From F23-B02 sp963610045 (GTDB lineage: Bacteria; Bacillota; Clostridia; Oscillospirales; Oscillospiraceae): a DNA stretch of 9,955 bases. Below, piece after piece: positions 1-6,064 of this stretch. Positions within the stretch are counted from its first letter, which is position 1. Every line of letters begins with the position of its first letter. The stretch lies in assembly GCA_963610045.1 (NCBI GenBank), contig CAVDMS010000061.1:1-9955 (forward strand), written 5' to 3'. The position numbers and the translations under genes are program-made. A model generated the notes under the pieces. It made no database searches. It was not told the DNA's origin and saw only the letters and a list, made by a program, of their open reading frames with translations.

Positions 1-127
1 CGTTAAAAATGCTCGAAATATATATCCATTATTCCTGCGCTTTTTGCCTTGCCACAGAACAAAATCCAATTTTACAGGGTGCATGGCAGTTTTGAGCGAG
101 ATATTTTTCGTTCAGACAAAATAACAA

Positions 128-164
128 AATCTCGGCAATACTTTGTGTATTACCGAGATTTTTT
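128..164. terminator. Bidirectional terminator hairpin
   Basis: Arms at 128-141 and 147-160 pair over 14 positions with one C/A mismatch, around a 5-base loop. A T run follows on the plus strand (to 164) and an A-rich stretch precedes it, so it can act in both directions. On the minus strand it would end the GH13 transcription unit, about 45 bases past the stop of the truncated gene at 208-327. Nothing gene-like was seen in 1-127. Confidence 0.8.
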
Positions 165-207
165 ATGAAGTATGGGCGGAAAAGAGCCGCTCAAAACCGA
201 CTTATCC

Positions 208-327
208 CTATGTCGTACCGCCCTTGGGCTTGTCCCCGTCGCAGAAGCCGAGACGCAGCGTATCGCAGCGCTCGACGAGAGCCGTTATCTCCGACGGCTC
301 GGTTATCTCACGGTCTTTTCTTCTCAT
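208..327 (-). pseudogene. N-terminal stump of a flavin-nucleotide-binding (NimA/PNPOx-like) protein
   Basis: This minus-strand frame gives 39 residues beginning MRRKDREITEPSEI, with CDTLRLGFCDGDKP near the end, then GGTT and a stop. The opening is typical of the pyridoxamine 5'-phosphate oxidase-related, nitroimidazole-resistance (NimA) family, whose members are about 150 residues and bind FMN through a split-barrel fold. In that family DG.KP is normally followed by a YVVPL-type strand. Here YVVP is encoded at exactly that spot but on the opposite strand, as if a short segment (206-228) had flipped. Even with the flip undone the frame stops soon after, so about three quarters of the protein is missing. 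The ATG shares one base with the stop of the upstream GH13 gene (TGATG), so the two were probably translationally coupled. Family assignment is from motif memory; loss of function is inferred from length. Confidence 0.68.
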
Positions 328-1997
328 CAAAACAGATACACCCTCATTTCATACGGTCTCGTGGTGAAGCCGTTGGATATGATGTAGTTTTCTTCATAGT
401 TCGCAAACACCCGCTTGCCCTTTTCAAGCTCGTAGTCGGCGGGGGCATCGAAGCGCACGGGTTCCTCAGTGAAGGAGCAGACAACGAGCAGACGGCGCTC
501 GTCGTAGCTGCGCTCGTAGACGTAAAGCTCCTTGCTTTCGGGGTAATATTCCTTGTACCTGCCGTAGATGACGAGCGGATTGTCACGTCTGAACTGAAGT
601 GCGCTGCGGTAGAAGTTGAGCAGCGAATCGGGGTCGTCAAGCTGGCTTTCGACGTTTATCTCCTTGTAGTTTGCGTTGACGTAGAACCACGGCGTTGCGG
701 TCGAAAAGCCTGCGTACTCGGCATCACTCCACTGCATCGGCGTTCTGGCGTTGTCACGGGTGGACTTCTGCGCAAGCTCCAACACCTTGGAGGCGGGCAA
801 GCCGAGCTTGCGGGCGATACGGGCGTTATTTTTCACCATGATGTCCTTGTACAGGTCGATGGAGGTAAGGCGGTTATTAAGCATACCGATCTCCTGACCC
901 TGATAGACAAAGGGTGTGCCGCACTGGAACAGATAGCTTGCGGCAAGCATCTTGCCGCTTTCCGTGCGGTAGCGCTCGCTTCCGTAGCGGCTGATTATGC
1001 GGGGGTGGTCGTGATTTTCAAGGTACAGCGCATTCCAGCCCTTGCCGTACATACCGTCCTGCCACTTGGTGAACGCCTTTTTCAGCTTTCTCAGGTCAAA
1101 GGGACGCTGCAAAAAGTCGGTGATGAAGCAGTCCGCCTCCATGTGGGCGAAGTTTATCATCATGTTAAGCTCCTGATCCTTGCCCTCACGGACGTAGCTC
1201 AGTGCAACCTCCGGCTCCATGCGGGGACCCTCGCCGACGGTGAAGCAGTCGTAAAAGTCAAGCACGTCACGCTTAAACTCGGCAAGGTACTCGTGGACGT
1301 GAGGGCCGTTCGTGTAGTAGCCCATACCCGTTGCGGCGGGCAGCTTTATCTTTGCGGAGGGCAGCCCCTCGACCTTGGAGATGTAGGTTATGACGTCCTC
1401 ACGGAAGCCGTCAACGCCCATGTCGAGCCAAAAGCGCATGATGCTCTTGACCTCCTCACGCACCTTGGGGTTGGACATATTGAGGTCGGGCTGCTTCTTC
1501 GAGAAGATGTGGAGATACCACTCGTCAAGCCCCTCGTCATACTCCCAGGCACCGCCCTCAAAGAGGCTGTCCCAGTTGTTCGGCGGGCGGTGGAGGCTCC
1601 TGCCGGGGCGCCAGTAGTAGTAATCGTGATAGGGGTTGTCCTTGCCCTTTTTGCTCTCGATAAACCACGGATGCTCGTCGGAGGTGTGGTTTATCACGAG
1701 GTCCATAAAGACACGCAGACCTCTCTCGTGAGCGCCGTCAAGCACCTGCTTAAAGACGTCGAGGTCGCCGTAGTCGGGGTGGATGTTTTTGTAGTCGGAA
1801 ATATCGTAGCCGTAGTCGGCGTTCGGGGACGGGTAGAGCGGTGAAAACCAGATGCCGTCCACATTGAGGCTTTTGATGTAGTCAAGCTTTTGCAGCACGC
1901 CCCAAAGATCGCCGATCCCGTCGCCGTTGCCGTCGCAGAAGGAGCGGGGCCAGATCTGATAGACCGCCATTTCCTTGTACCAGCGCTTGTTCTCCAT
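327..1997 (-). CDS. GH13 alpha-glucosidase, oligo-1,6-glucosidase type
   Basis: The gene encodes 556 residues, the usual length for oligo-1,6-glucosidase and related GH13 subfamily enzymes, which release glucose from the non-reducing end of isomalto- or malto-oligosaccharides in the cytoplasm. The N-terminus (YQIWPRSFCDGNGDGIGDL) is a family hallmark. Catalytic regions appear in order: DLVINHT (99-105), GFREDVI with the nucleophile Asp201, FTVGEGP with the acid/base Glu256, and ENHDHPR with the transition-state Asp330. The residue after the nucleophile is Val202, which in characterised enzymes of this group goes with alpha-1,6 rather than alpha-1,4 preference; trehalose-6-phosphate hydrolase remains a less likely alternative. 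No signal peptide is visible. AGGAG sits 8 bases before the ATG. The gene is divergent from the tRNA-Ser across about 137 bp, where I could not settle on a promoter for it. Downstream it overlaps the truncated gene at 208-327 by one base. A long reading frame on the other strand is a composition shadow. Confidence 0.93.
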   Translation of the reverse strand: MENKRWYKEMAVYQIWPRSFCDGNGDGIGDLWGVLQKLDYIKSLNVDGIWFSPLYPSPNADYGYDISDYKNIHPDYGDLDVFKQVLDGAHERGLRVFMDLVINHTSDEHPWFIESKKGKDNPYHDYYYWRPGRSLHRPPNNWDSLFEGGAWEYDEGLDEWYLHIFSKKQPDLNMSNPKVREEVKSIMRFWLDMGVDGFREDVITYISKVEGLPSAKIKLPAATGMGYYTNGPHVHEYLAEFKRDVLDFYDCFTVGEGPRMEPEVALSYVREGKDQELNMMINFAHMEADCFITDFLQRPFDLRKLKKAFTKWQDGMYGKGWNALYLENHDHPRIISRYGSERYRTESGKMLAASYLFQCGTPFVYQGQEIGMLNNRLTSIDLYKDIMVKNNARIARKLGLPASKVLELAQKSTRDNARTPMQWSDAEYAGFSTATPWFYVNANYKEINVESQLDDPDSLLNFYRSALQFRRDNPLVIYGRYKEYYPESKELYVYERSYDERRLLVVCSFTEEPVRFDAPADYELEKGKRVFANYEENYIISNGFTTRPYEMRVYLF

Positions 1998-2074
1998 AGT
2001 CCGTTCTCCTGTCGTATAGAATATATTGCAATTTTAACACAGTGCGGCAGCGCTTGCAACGGGCAAAAAAGTGC

Positions 2075-2103
2075 TTGACTTTAGAGTAAAAGTGCATTAT
2101 AAT
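2075..2103 (+). promoter_or_regulatory. Sigma-A-type promoter of the tRNA-Ser gene
   Basis: TTGACT at 2075-2080 and TATAAT at 2098-2103 are separated by 17 bases. The -10 ends 31 bases before the mature tRNA, a normal distance for a stable-RNA promoter. Confidence 0.85.
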
Positions 2104-2134
2104 ACACAAGCTGTAAGTGAATAAACTTAAACTC

Positions 2135-2227
2135 GGAGAAGTCGCGTAGTCCGGCCGAGCGCGCACGATTGGAAATCGTGTAAACCCCATAAGGGTTTCG
2201 AGGGTTCAAATCCCTCCTTCTCCGCCA
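2135..2227 (+). tRNA. tRNA-Ser(GGA), CCA encoded
   Basis: A 93-base class II tRNA. Acceptor strands are GGAGAAG (2135-2141) and CTTCTCC (2217-2223), followed by discriminator G and CCA. The anticodon arm is CACGA TTGGAAA TCGTG, giving anticodon GGA, which reads UCC and UCU serine codons. The long variable arm is typical of tRNA-Ser, and the T-arm is GAGGG TTCAAAT CCCTC. The gene has its own promoter and terminator. Its last 21 bases (2207-2227) recur exactly at 2355-2375 and its last 18 at 6188-6205, so it appears to be the integration site of the island downstream. Confidence 0.96.
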
Positions 2228-2228
2228 T

Positions 2229-2265
2229 AAAAAAGCAGCCCTACCACAGGTAGGGCTGCTTTTTT
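2229..2265. terminator. Terminator of tRNA-Ser
   Basis: GCAGCCCTACC (2235-2245) and GGTAGGGCTGC (2249-2259) form a perfect 11-bp stem with a 3-base loop, flanked by A6 and T6 so that it works on both strands. It begins two bases after the CCA. Confidence 0.92.
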
Positions 2266-2279
2266 ATGCATTGACCGTT

Positions 2280-2375
2280 GGAGGGATTTGAAAGGCGGCT
2301 CTTAGCAACAGTCCGGGGGACTGTTGCAACCGCCGTGGCTTTTCCGCAGAAAAGCAAATCCCTCCTTCTCCGCCA
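2280..2375 (+). repeat. Foldback element 1 ending in a tRNA-Ser 3' end
   Basis: The element opens with GGAGGGATTTG (2280-2290), the reverse complement of the tRNA-Ser T-arm, and closes with the T-arm/acceptor/CCA sequence (2355-2375) identical to the tRNA end, so its ends pair (2280-2289 with 2356-2365). Two further structures lie inside. GGCGG (2294-2298) pairs with CCGCC (2330-2334) and encloses a 10-bp stem GCAACAGTCC/GGACTGTTGC with a GGG loop (2305-2327). GCTTTTC/GAAAAGC (2338-2355) is a second hairpin. A terminator follows three bases later. It may be an attachment-site remnant or a folded recombination or RNA element. Together with the terminators on either side and the repeats before 2605 it fills the gene-free stretch 2228-2604; no coding region was recognised there. 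Confidence 0.75.
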
Positions 2376-2378
2376 CGT

Positions 2379-2417
2379 AAGTACGCAGGCTATGATACAA
2401 TAGCCTGCGTACTTTTT
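2379..2417 (+). terminator. Terminator directly after foldback element 1
   Basis: A perfect 15-bp stem (2379-2393 with 2400-2414) with a 6-base loop is followed by a T run to 2417. It starts three bases after the CCA of the repeat, mirroring the tRNA and its own terminator. Confidence 0.85.
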
Positions 2418-2452
2418 AATTATTCCATATGAAAATCCCTTGATATAAAGCC

Positions 2453-2503
2453 AAAAGCGAGGTTAGTGGGTTCAAATGTGAACCTGCCGACCTCGCTTTT
2501 TTT
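2453..2503. terminator. Two-part hairpin with T run
   Basis: Outer arms AAAGCGAGGT and ACCTCGCTTT enclose an inner hairpin GGGTTCA/TGAACC; T7 follows on the plus strand and a shorter T run on the minus strand. On the minus strand it lies about 100 bases past the stop of the GIY-YIG gene and could end it. The inner TGAACC motif recurs at 2544-2549 and, inverted, at 2591-2596. Confidence 0.7.
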
Positions 2504-2604
2504 CGTTTATGGAGTTTCTGGCAAACGCTGCCGCCGGAAAAAGTGAACCCATTCATCCTAACTTTTTAATTTTTCATAGAATAATTAAAAGGTTCACCTA
2601 CGGA

Positions 2605-3283
2605 TTATCTTGATTCGATTTCTTTTAATGGTTTTCCAACTGCATTTTTCCACATGGCGGGACCACTAACGCTGTACCCGGTAACAAAGTCGGCCGCCGC
2701 TGATGAGCTTGAAAAAAGGATATCTTCTGTTGTTGTCAAGTCTTTGACCTTTCCAGAATTGATGTGCTTTTTCCGAAGTGCAATCGCACCTTTACTAAGA
2801 GACTTCTCCGACACCTTTTCGTTTACTACAGATCCGGCAAGAAGGACAAAACCCTCCGTTGTAACGATGCCGGTAGCTTTAGCAGCACCAGTGCTTAGAT
2901 AAAGAATTTCATCATCTTGGGTGNNNNNNNNNNACCGTAGGCTCAAGAACTTTATATCCCAATGCATTTATCAGGACTCGTACATTGTCAATGAACTCCT
3001 CCATCGCTGCAATATGAGCTTCTTTCATAACGGTACGACTGTAGGTGTTTTTAGTTAACACATTATATCGTTTGCACTCACGAGCAATCTGAACGAAACG
3101 GTCTTCAAGATAACGGATGAGATCTTTGTTCAAATCACGACCTAAAAAAATAACCGCTGTTGTCCAGTAGAATTTCTCCTTTTCGGCATTGTAATCCCGA
3201 ATGTGCTGGATGAGCCTATCTTGTACAGTTTCGGATTCTCCGATATAGACGGAATCGGTATCATCTTCCTCTTTGCAGAACAA
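2605..3283 (-). pseudogene. 5'-truncated GIY-YIG nuclease-family protein with DUF4357 domain (contains gap)
   Basis: Two minus-strand frames separated by the N run read as one protein. The upstream part has the second half of a GIY-YIG domain (VYIGESETVQDRLIQHI, then a WTTAVIF strand and YLEDRFVQIA helix). The downstream part is a DUF4357-like C-terminus (GFVLLAGSVVN, LFSSSSAAADFV, MWKNAVGKPLKEIE, then a stop at 2605). GIY-YIG nucleases cut one DNA strand; proteins of this layout are common in bacteria, but their role is poorly known. The N-terminal extension and the GIY strand are absent. In-frame sequence begins at LFCKEED, directly on the T run of the neighbouring terminator (3282-3288), with a stop codon just upstream. 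The only possible start is a TTG in that T run and no ribosome binding site is visible. With the GIY tyrosine gone, nuclease activity is unlikely. Confidence 0.75.
2924..2933. other. Assembly gap (10 N)
   Basis: Ten undetermined bases lie inside the GIY-YIG/DUF4357 gene. The reading frames on the two sides are out of phase by the stated gap length, so the true gap is probably a multiple of three rather than 10, unless the gene is also frameshifted. The join itself could be wrong, but protein homology runs on across it. Confidence 0.95.
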
Positions 3284-3327
3284 AAAAAGCCTCCGTCACC
3301 GGAAATAAAAAACCGATGATCGGAGGC
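3282..3327 (-). terminator. Strong minus-strand terminator of the FemAB-like gene
   Basis: Read on the minus strand, GCCTCCG (3327-3321) pairs with CGGAGGC (3295-3289), with further imperfect pairing (ATCATCGG with CCGGTGA), and is followed by T7 (3288-3282). It lies about 70 bases past the FemAB-like stop codon. The GIY-YIG coding sequence resumes inside its T run, so this hairpin marks a recombination boundary. Confidence 0.88.
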
Positions 3328-3394
3328 GTTGCTTTTTGCAGGACTCGGCGCGCAAATGTGGAGTCGTTTTTTAAAGAATGTCGGGAAATTAATT

Positions 3395-4414
3395 TTACCG
3401 CTTGTTATATTCGGGATAATTTTTGCTGCGGCTGTCATAAAGGTCTTCATATTGCTCTTTATTGATTATCATATTTGCAAAACGGTATAGTTTATAGTTA
3501 AGCTTATTAAACTCCACTTTAAATCCAAAAGTTTCGAGAGTTTGATCGGAGAATTTTTCTTTGAATTTTTGTATGCTGTCCGCTTTTGAGTTTCGTCCAT
3601 GTTCGGATTCGCGTCTGTAACCGACAAAGCACACTTTTTTTACGCCGTTGTTTTTCAGATAGCATAACTGTCGGAACAACAAATAATTGTGCGCGCCAAC
3701 CGTATGATCTGTTCTGCTTGCCCCATGATGGTAATATCCCATTGCGTTAGTATATAAGAACAAAACTCCTGCTTCAGGCACTCCCGCTTGATTGTAAGCG
3801 ACAGCTACCGATGAAGTAGTCGGCATATATTGTACAATATCGCTGTAATGTTCAATTTCGCGTGTCGGTCTACCTTGACGCTCCCATACCTGATCCTCTA
3901 CGCTCTTATAATCAGAGATGAGATTCTTTCCGCTCCGGCTGACAGTAATACCTTCTCGCATTCCCCTTCGAATCATGTTTCTGTTTTTGGAATGCATTTT
4001 CTGTAATAATTCTTCATCTGAACAGTTTTCCAGAGTCAGCATGAAATTACCCGCTCCGAATACGACTGCGCCGGTCGGATACGACAAAAAATTTGCAGAT
4101 ATTTCTGTTTGTATCCAATCCGACATTCGTTCTTTTTTTACCAAATTACAGAATTGATTCAGAAATCTCTGTTGTTTTTCAAAGCTGTCGTTATTCCGGA
4201 AACAAAACGGTTCAGAGTCAAGGATGCCGCCTTTTAAGAATAAAACTTTTTTGATTCTTACAGCTATAATATAACTGTCATCCCAACAATAGAGAATCAT
4301 TTCGTTCCGCGCTTTGTTGTACTCATACCATTCACAGGAATAAAAAACCGTAGCTTCTGTCAATTTGTCTTGGATTGCTTTGGGAATTTCATACCAATTA
4401 TCGGCGAAATTCAT
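3395..4414 (-). CDS. FemAB-like (GNAT-fold) transferase
   Basis: The product has 339 residues from the chosen ATG. FemAB/FemX proteins use aminoacyl-tRNA to add amino acids to lipid II in cell-wall bridges; related GNAT-fold proteins act on other acceptors. The evidence is a central KNRNMIRRGMREGITV motif (143-158), the basic helix that follows the first FemAB subdomain, then GVLFLYTNAMGYYHHGAS (216-233), GAHNYLLFRQLCYLKNNG and a final QKFKEKF motif, where the related enzymes place their second acyltransferase-like subdomain. No membrane segment is seen. The ATG at 4414 has GAGG 12 bases upstream; an in-frame TTG at 4468 would add 18 residues but lacks a binding site and lies in an inverted repeat. 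The gene is clearly more AT-rich than the window's core genes, has its own promoter and terminator, and is flanked by two broken genes, so it was probably acquired. Substrate cannot be named. Confidence 0.72.
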   Translation of the reverse strand: MNFADNWYEIPKAIQDKLTEATVFYSCEWYEYNKARNEMILYCWDDSYIIAVRIKKVLFLKGGILDSEPFCFRNNDSFEKQQRFLNQFCNLVKKERMSDWIQTEISANFLSYPTGAVVFGAGNFMLTLENCSDEELLQKMHSKNRNMIRRGMREGITVSRSGKNLISDYKSVEDQVWERQGRPTREIEHYSDIVQYMPTTSSVAVAYNQAGVPEAGVLFLYTNAMGYYHHGASRTDHTVGAHNYLLFRQLCYLKNNGVKKVCFVGYRRESEHGRNSKADSIQKFKEKFSDQTLETFGFKVEFNKLNYKLYRFANMIINKEQYEDLYDSRSKNYPEYNKR

Positions 4415-4452
4415 TGTTACTCTGTACCTCTTTCTCAGTAATGCAAAAGCGC

Positions 4453-4469
4453 TTTGTTTGTCAAACAAA
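4453..4469. promoter_or_regulatory. Palindrome in the leader of the FemAB-like gene
   Basis: TTTGTTTG and CAAACAAA flank a single central T: a perfect 17-base dyad about 22-38 bases after the predicted transcription start of the FemAB-like gene. The size and position suit a repressor operator. As RNA it would form only a weak A-U stem. Its binding partner is unknown. Confidence 0.5.
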
Positions 4470-4497
4470 AAGACTTTTTAAGGCTTAATTCTTTGAT

Positions 4498-4526
4498 ATT
4501 ATAATTTGTAAGTATAATTTTGTCAA
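4498..4526 (-). promoter_or_regulatory. Consensus sigma-A promoter of the FemAB-like gene
   Basis: On the minus strand TTGACA (4526-4521) and TATAAT (4503-4498) are both perfect and separated by exactly 17 bases. Transcription would start near 4491 and leave a leader of about 77 bases before the ATG. The -35 box lies only about six bases from the start of the CoA-disulfide reductase fragment. Confidence 0.9.
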
Positions 4527-4532
4527 CACTTA

Positions 4533-5189
4533 TTGTCTGTTCTGAAACTGTTTGGCTTGACAGCGGCCTCCACGGGGATCAATGAGAAGGCAGCGCAGGC
4601 AGCAGAGATCGCTTACGACAAAGTCGTATTGTTCCCGGCATCCCACGCTGCCTATTATCCCGGCGCACAGTCTATGGCAATGAAGGTACTGTATGAAAAA
4701 GAAAGCCTGCGGCTGCTCGGTGCGCAGATCATTGGCGGCGACGGCGTGGACAAGCGCATTGATGTACTGGCAACGGCCATTCGCACCAAAATGACAGCAC
4801 TGGAACTGACCGAGCTTGATCTTTCCTATGCGCCGCCCTATTCCTCCGCCAAGGATCCGGTCAATATGGCCGGTTTTATGATCGAGGATTTGGAGAGCGG
4901 GAAGGTGCGGCAGTTCCATTGGAATGATGTTGAGGACTTGCCCTGCGATGGCAGTGCGACGCTGCTGGACATCCGTACGGAAGGCGAATATCGGTGCGGG
5001 CACTTGAATGGATTCCGCAATATTCCGCTGGACGATCTGCGAGAGCATTTGGACGAGTTAGAGCGGGACAAGCCCGTCTATGTGAATTGCCAGACAGGGC
5101 TCCGTAGTTATCTTGCCTGCCGGCTTTTAACGCAGTACGGCTTCACCTGTGCCCATCTCTCCGGTGGATACAGCTTTTATCGGTCGTAA
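4533..5189 (+). pseudogene. C-terminal fragment of CoA-disulfide reductase (with rhodanese domain)
   Basis: About 218 residues remain of a protein normally near 550. What is left is the pyridine-nucleotide-disulfide oxidoreductase dimerisation domain (LFGLTAASTG at 6-15, YYPGAQSM at 41-48, LGAQIIGG at 62-69, LSYAPPYSSAKDPVN at 97-111) followed by a rhodanese domain (LLDIRTEGEY, GHLNGFRNIPLDDLR and the active-site loop NCQTGLRS with Cys186). The intact enzyme uses NAD(P)H and FAD to reduce CoA disulfide or persulfide. The FAD- and NAD-binding domains and the active cysteine near the N-terminus are missing, so it cannot work as a reductase; whether a free rhodanese domain is made is unknown. 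Homology begins near 4536, next to the divergent FemAB-like promoter, and the first possible codon is a TTG without a binding site. The alarmone synthetase starts 52 bases after its stop. Confidence 0.85.
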
Positions 5190-5241
5190 CAAAAGAGCGG
5201 CAGACAGCGCAAAGCGCCTATCCCTGCGGAATGGAGAAGCT

Positions 5242-5913
5242 ATGAGTGAAAATCTATTTGGTTTGACGGTTGCGGCAGACAAAGGCTTGGATGATTTGCA
5301 GTGCCAGCACCTTTTAAGTGAAAATCGCAGGTATCAGGAAGTCATGCTGCAATACCGCTGCGCACTGAAAGCACTTGAAAGCAGGCTGGAAATTCTGAAC
5401 GAAGAATTTTCATTGCAGCATGACCGCAATCCGATAGAAAGTATGAAAAGCCGCTTGAAGTCGCCGTCCAGCATTATGAATAAGATGCACAAGCGCGGAC
5501 TTCCTCTGGATTTTCCGACCATGCAGGCAAATATCACGGATGTTGCCGGTGTGCGGGTGATCTGCTCTTTCGAGGAGGATGTGTTCTTTTTGGCAAAGTG
5601 CTTAAAAGATCAGTCTGACATTGAAATTATCACAGAGAAAGATTATATTTCACACCCTAAGCCAAATGGCTATCGCAGTCTGCACCTGACGATCCGGCTG
5701 CCGGTATTCTTTGCGGAAAAAGAAATCCATGTGCCGGTGGAGATACAACTCCGTACAATCGCTATGGACTTCTGGGCAAGCCTTGAGCATACCATCCGCT
5801 ATAAGAAAAACTTGCCGATAAATGCTGAAGTCGAAATCGAACTGAAAGAGTGCGCCGATTCCAGCAGAGAGTGGGACAGCAAAATGGAAAGATTGTTGCA
5901 TCTGATATACTAA
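5242..5913 (+). CDS. Small alarmone synthetase (GTP pyrophosphokinase, YjbM/YwaC-like)
   Basis: A 223-residue single-domain RelA/SpoT-type synthetase that would transfer pyrophosphate from ATP to GDP or GTP to make (p)ppGpp. Key motifs are present: RLKSPSSIMNKM (71-82), ITDVAGVRVIC with the metal-binding Asp100, KDYISHPKPNGYRSLHL (133-149), and VEIQLRTIAMDFWASLEH (166-183) with the glutamate and the QxR pair used in binding. The length fits the Firmicutes RelP/RelQ group, which lack hydrolase and regulatory domains. The ATG at 5242 is preceded by GGAG at a 5-base spacing; longer frames from 5149 overlap the previous coding region and are unlikely. No promoter was recognised, so it may depend on read-through. 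It sits between a gene fragment and a probable insertion-sequence end, so it looks like island cargo. A toxic SAS is possible, but no antitoxin neighbour is visible. Confidence 0.88.
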   Translation: MSENLFGLTVAADKGLDDLQCQHLLSENRRYQEVMLQYRCALKALESRLEILNEEFSLQHDRNPIESMKSRLKSPSSIMNKMHKRGLPLDFPTMQANITDVAGVRVICSFEEDVFFLAKCLKDQSDIEIITEKDYISHPKPNGYRSLHLTIRLPVFFAEKEIHVPVEIQLRTIAMDFWASLEHTIRYKKNLPINAEVEIELKECADSSREWDSKMERLLHLIY

Positions 5914-5925
5914 ACAACGCTAATT

Positions 5926-5977
5926 TGTACCCCTTAAATCGAGAACTGCACCCCCTCTGAACCGAAGTTGCGCCCCC
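5926..5977 (+). mobile_element. Probable insertion-sequence end (three C-rich repeats)
   Basis: Three similar blocks, TGTACCCC (5926-5933), TGCACCCCC (5947-5955) and TGCGCCCCC (5969-5977), are spaced 21 and 22 bases apart, beginning 13 bases after the stop of the alarmone synthetase. Regular repeats at two helical turns are typical of transposase-binding sites at element ends, and the style recalls IS21-family ends. No transposase is present, so this would be a solo end. Family assignment is tentative. Confidence 0.5.
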
Positions 5978-6010
5978 TTACACGGTTTCTATCAAAATTA
6001 CGGTTCTTTG

Positions 6011-6054
6011 CCAAAATACAAGCCTCCATCTTTCGATGGGGGCTTGTATTTTGG
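6011..6054. terminator. Long terminator-like hairpin before foldback element 2
   Basis: Arms 6011-6030 and 6035-6054 pair over 20 positions with one mispaired (wobble) position around a 4-base loop; inner A and T runs give it terminator character on both strands. It lies 11 bases before foldback element 2, as the tRNA terminator lies 14 bases before element 1. Confidence 0.72.
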
Positions 6055-6064
6055 AATCAGCAAC

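Noticed and set aside
1..127. Possible small gene or repeat at the left edge
   Set aside because: AT-rich sequence with no start plus binding site and no motif I recognise.
279..300. Inverted repeat GAGCCGT/ACGGCTC
   Set aside because: No T run on either strand, and it lies within the truncated gene's coding sequence; probably chance.
165..1844. 559-codon open frame on the plus strand
   Set aside because: It lies opposite the GH13 gene, shows no family motifs and has the repetitive V/A/G/L composition of an antisense shadow in GC-rich DNA.
4530..5048. 172-codon minus-strand frame
   Set aside because: Antisense to the clear CoA-disulfide reductase fragment.
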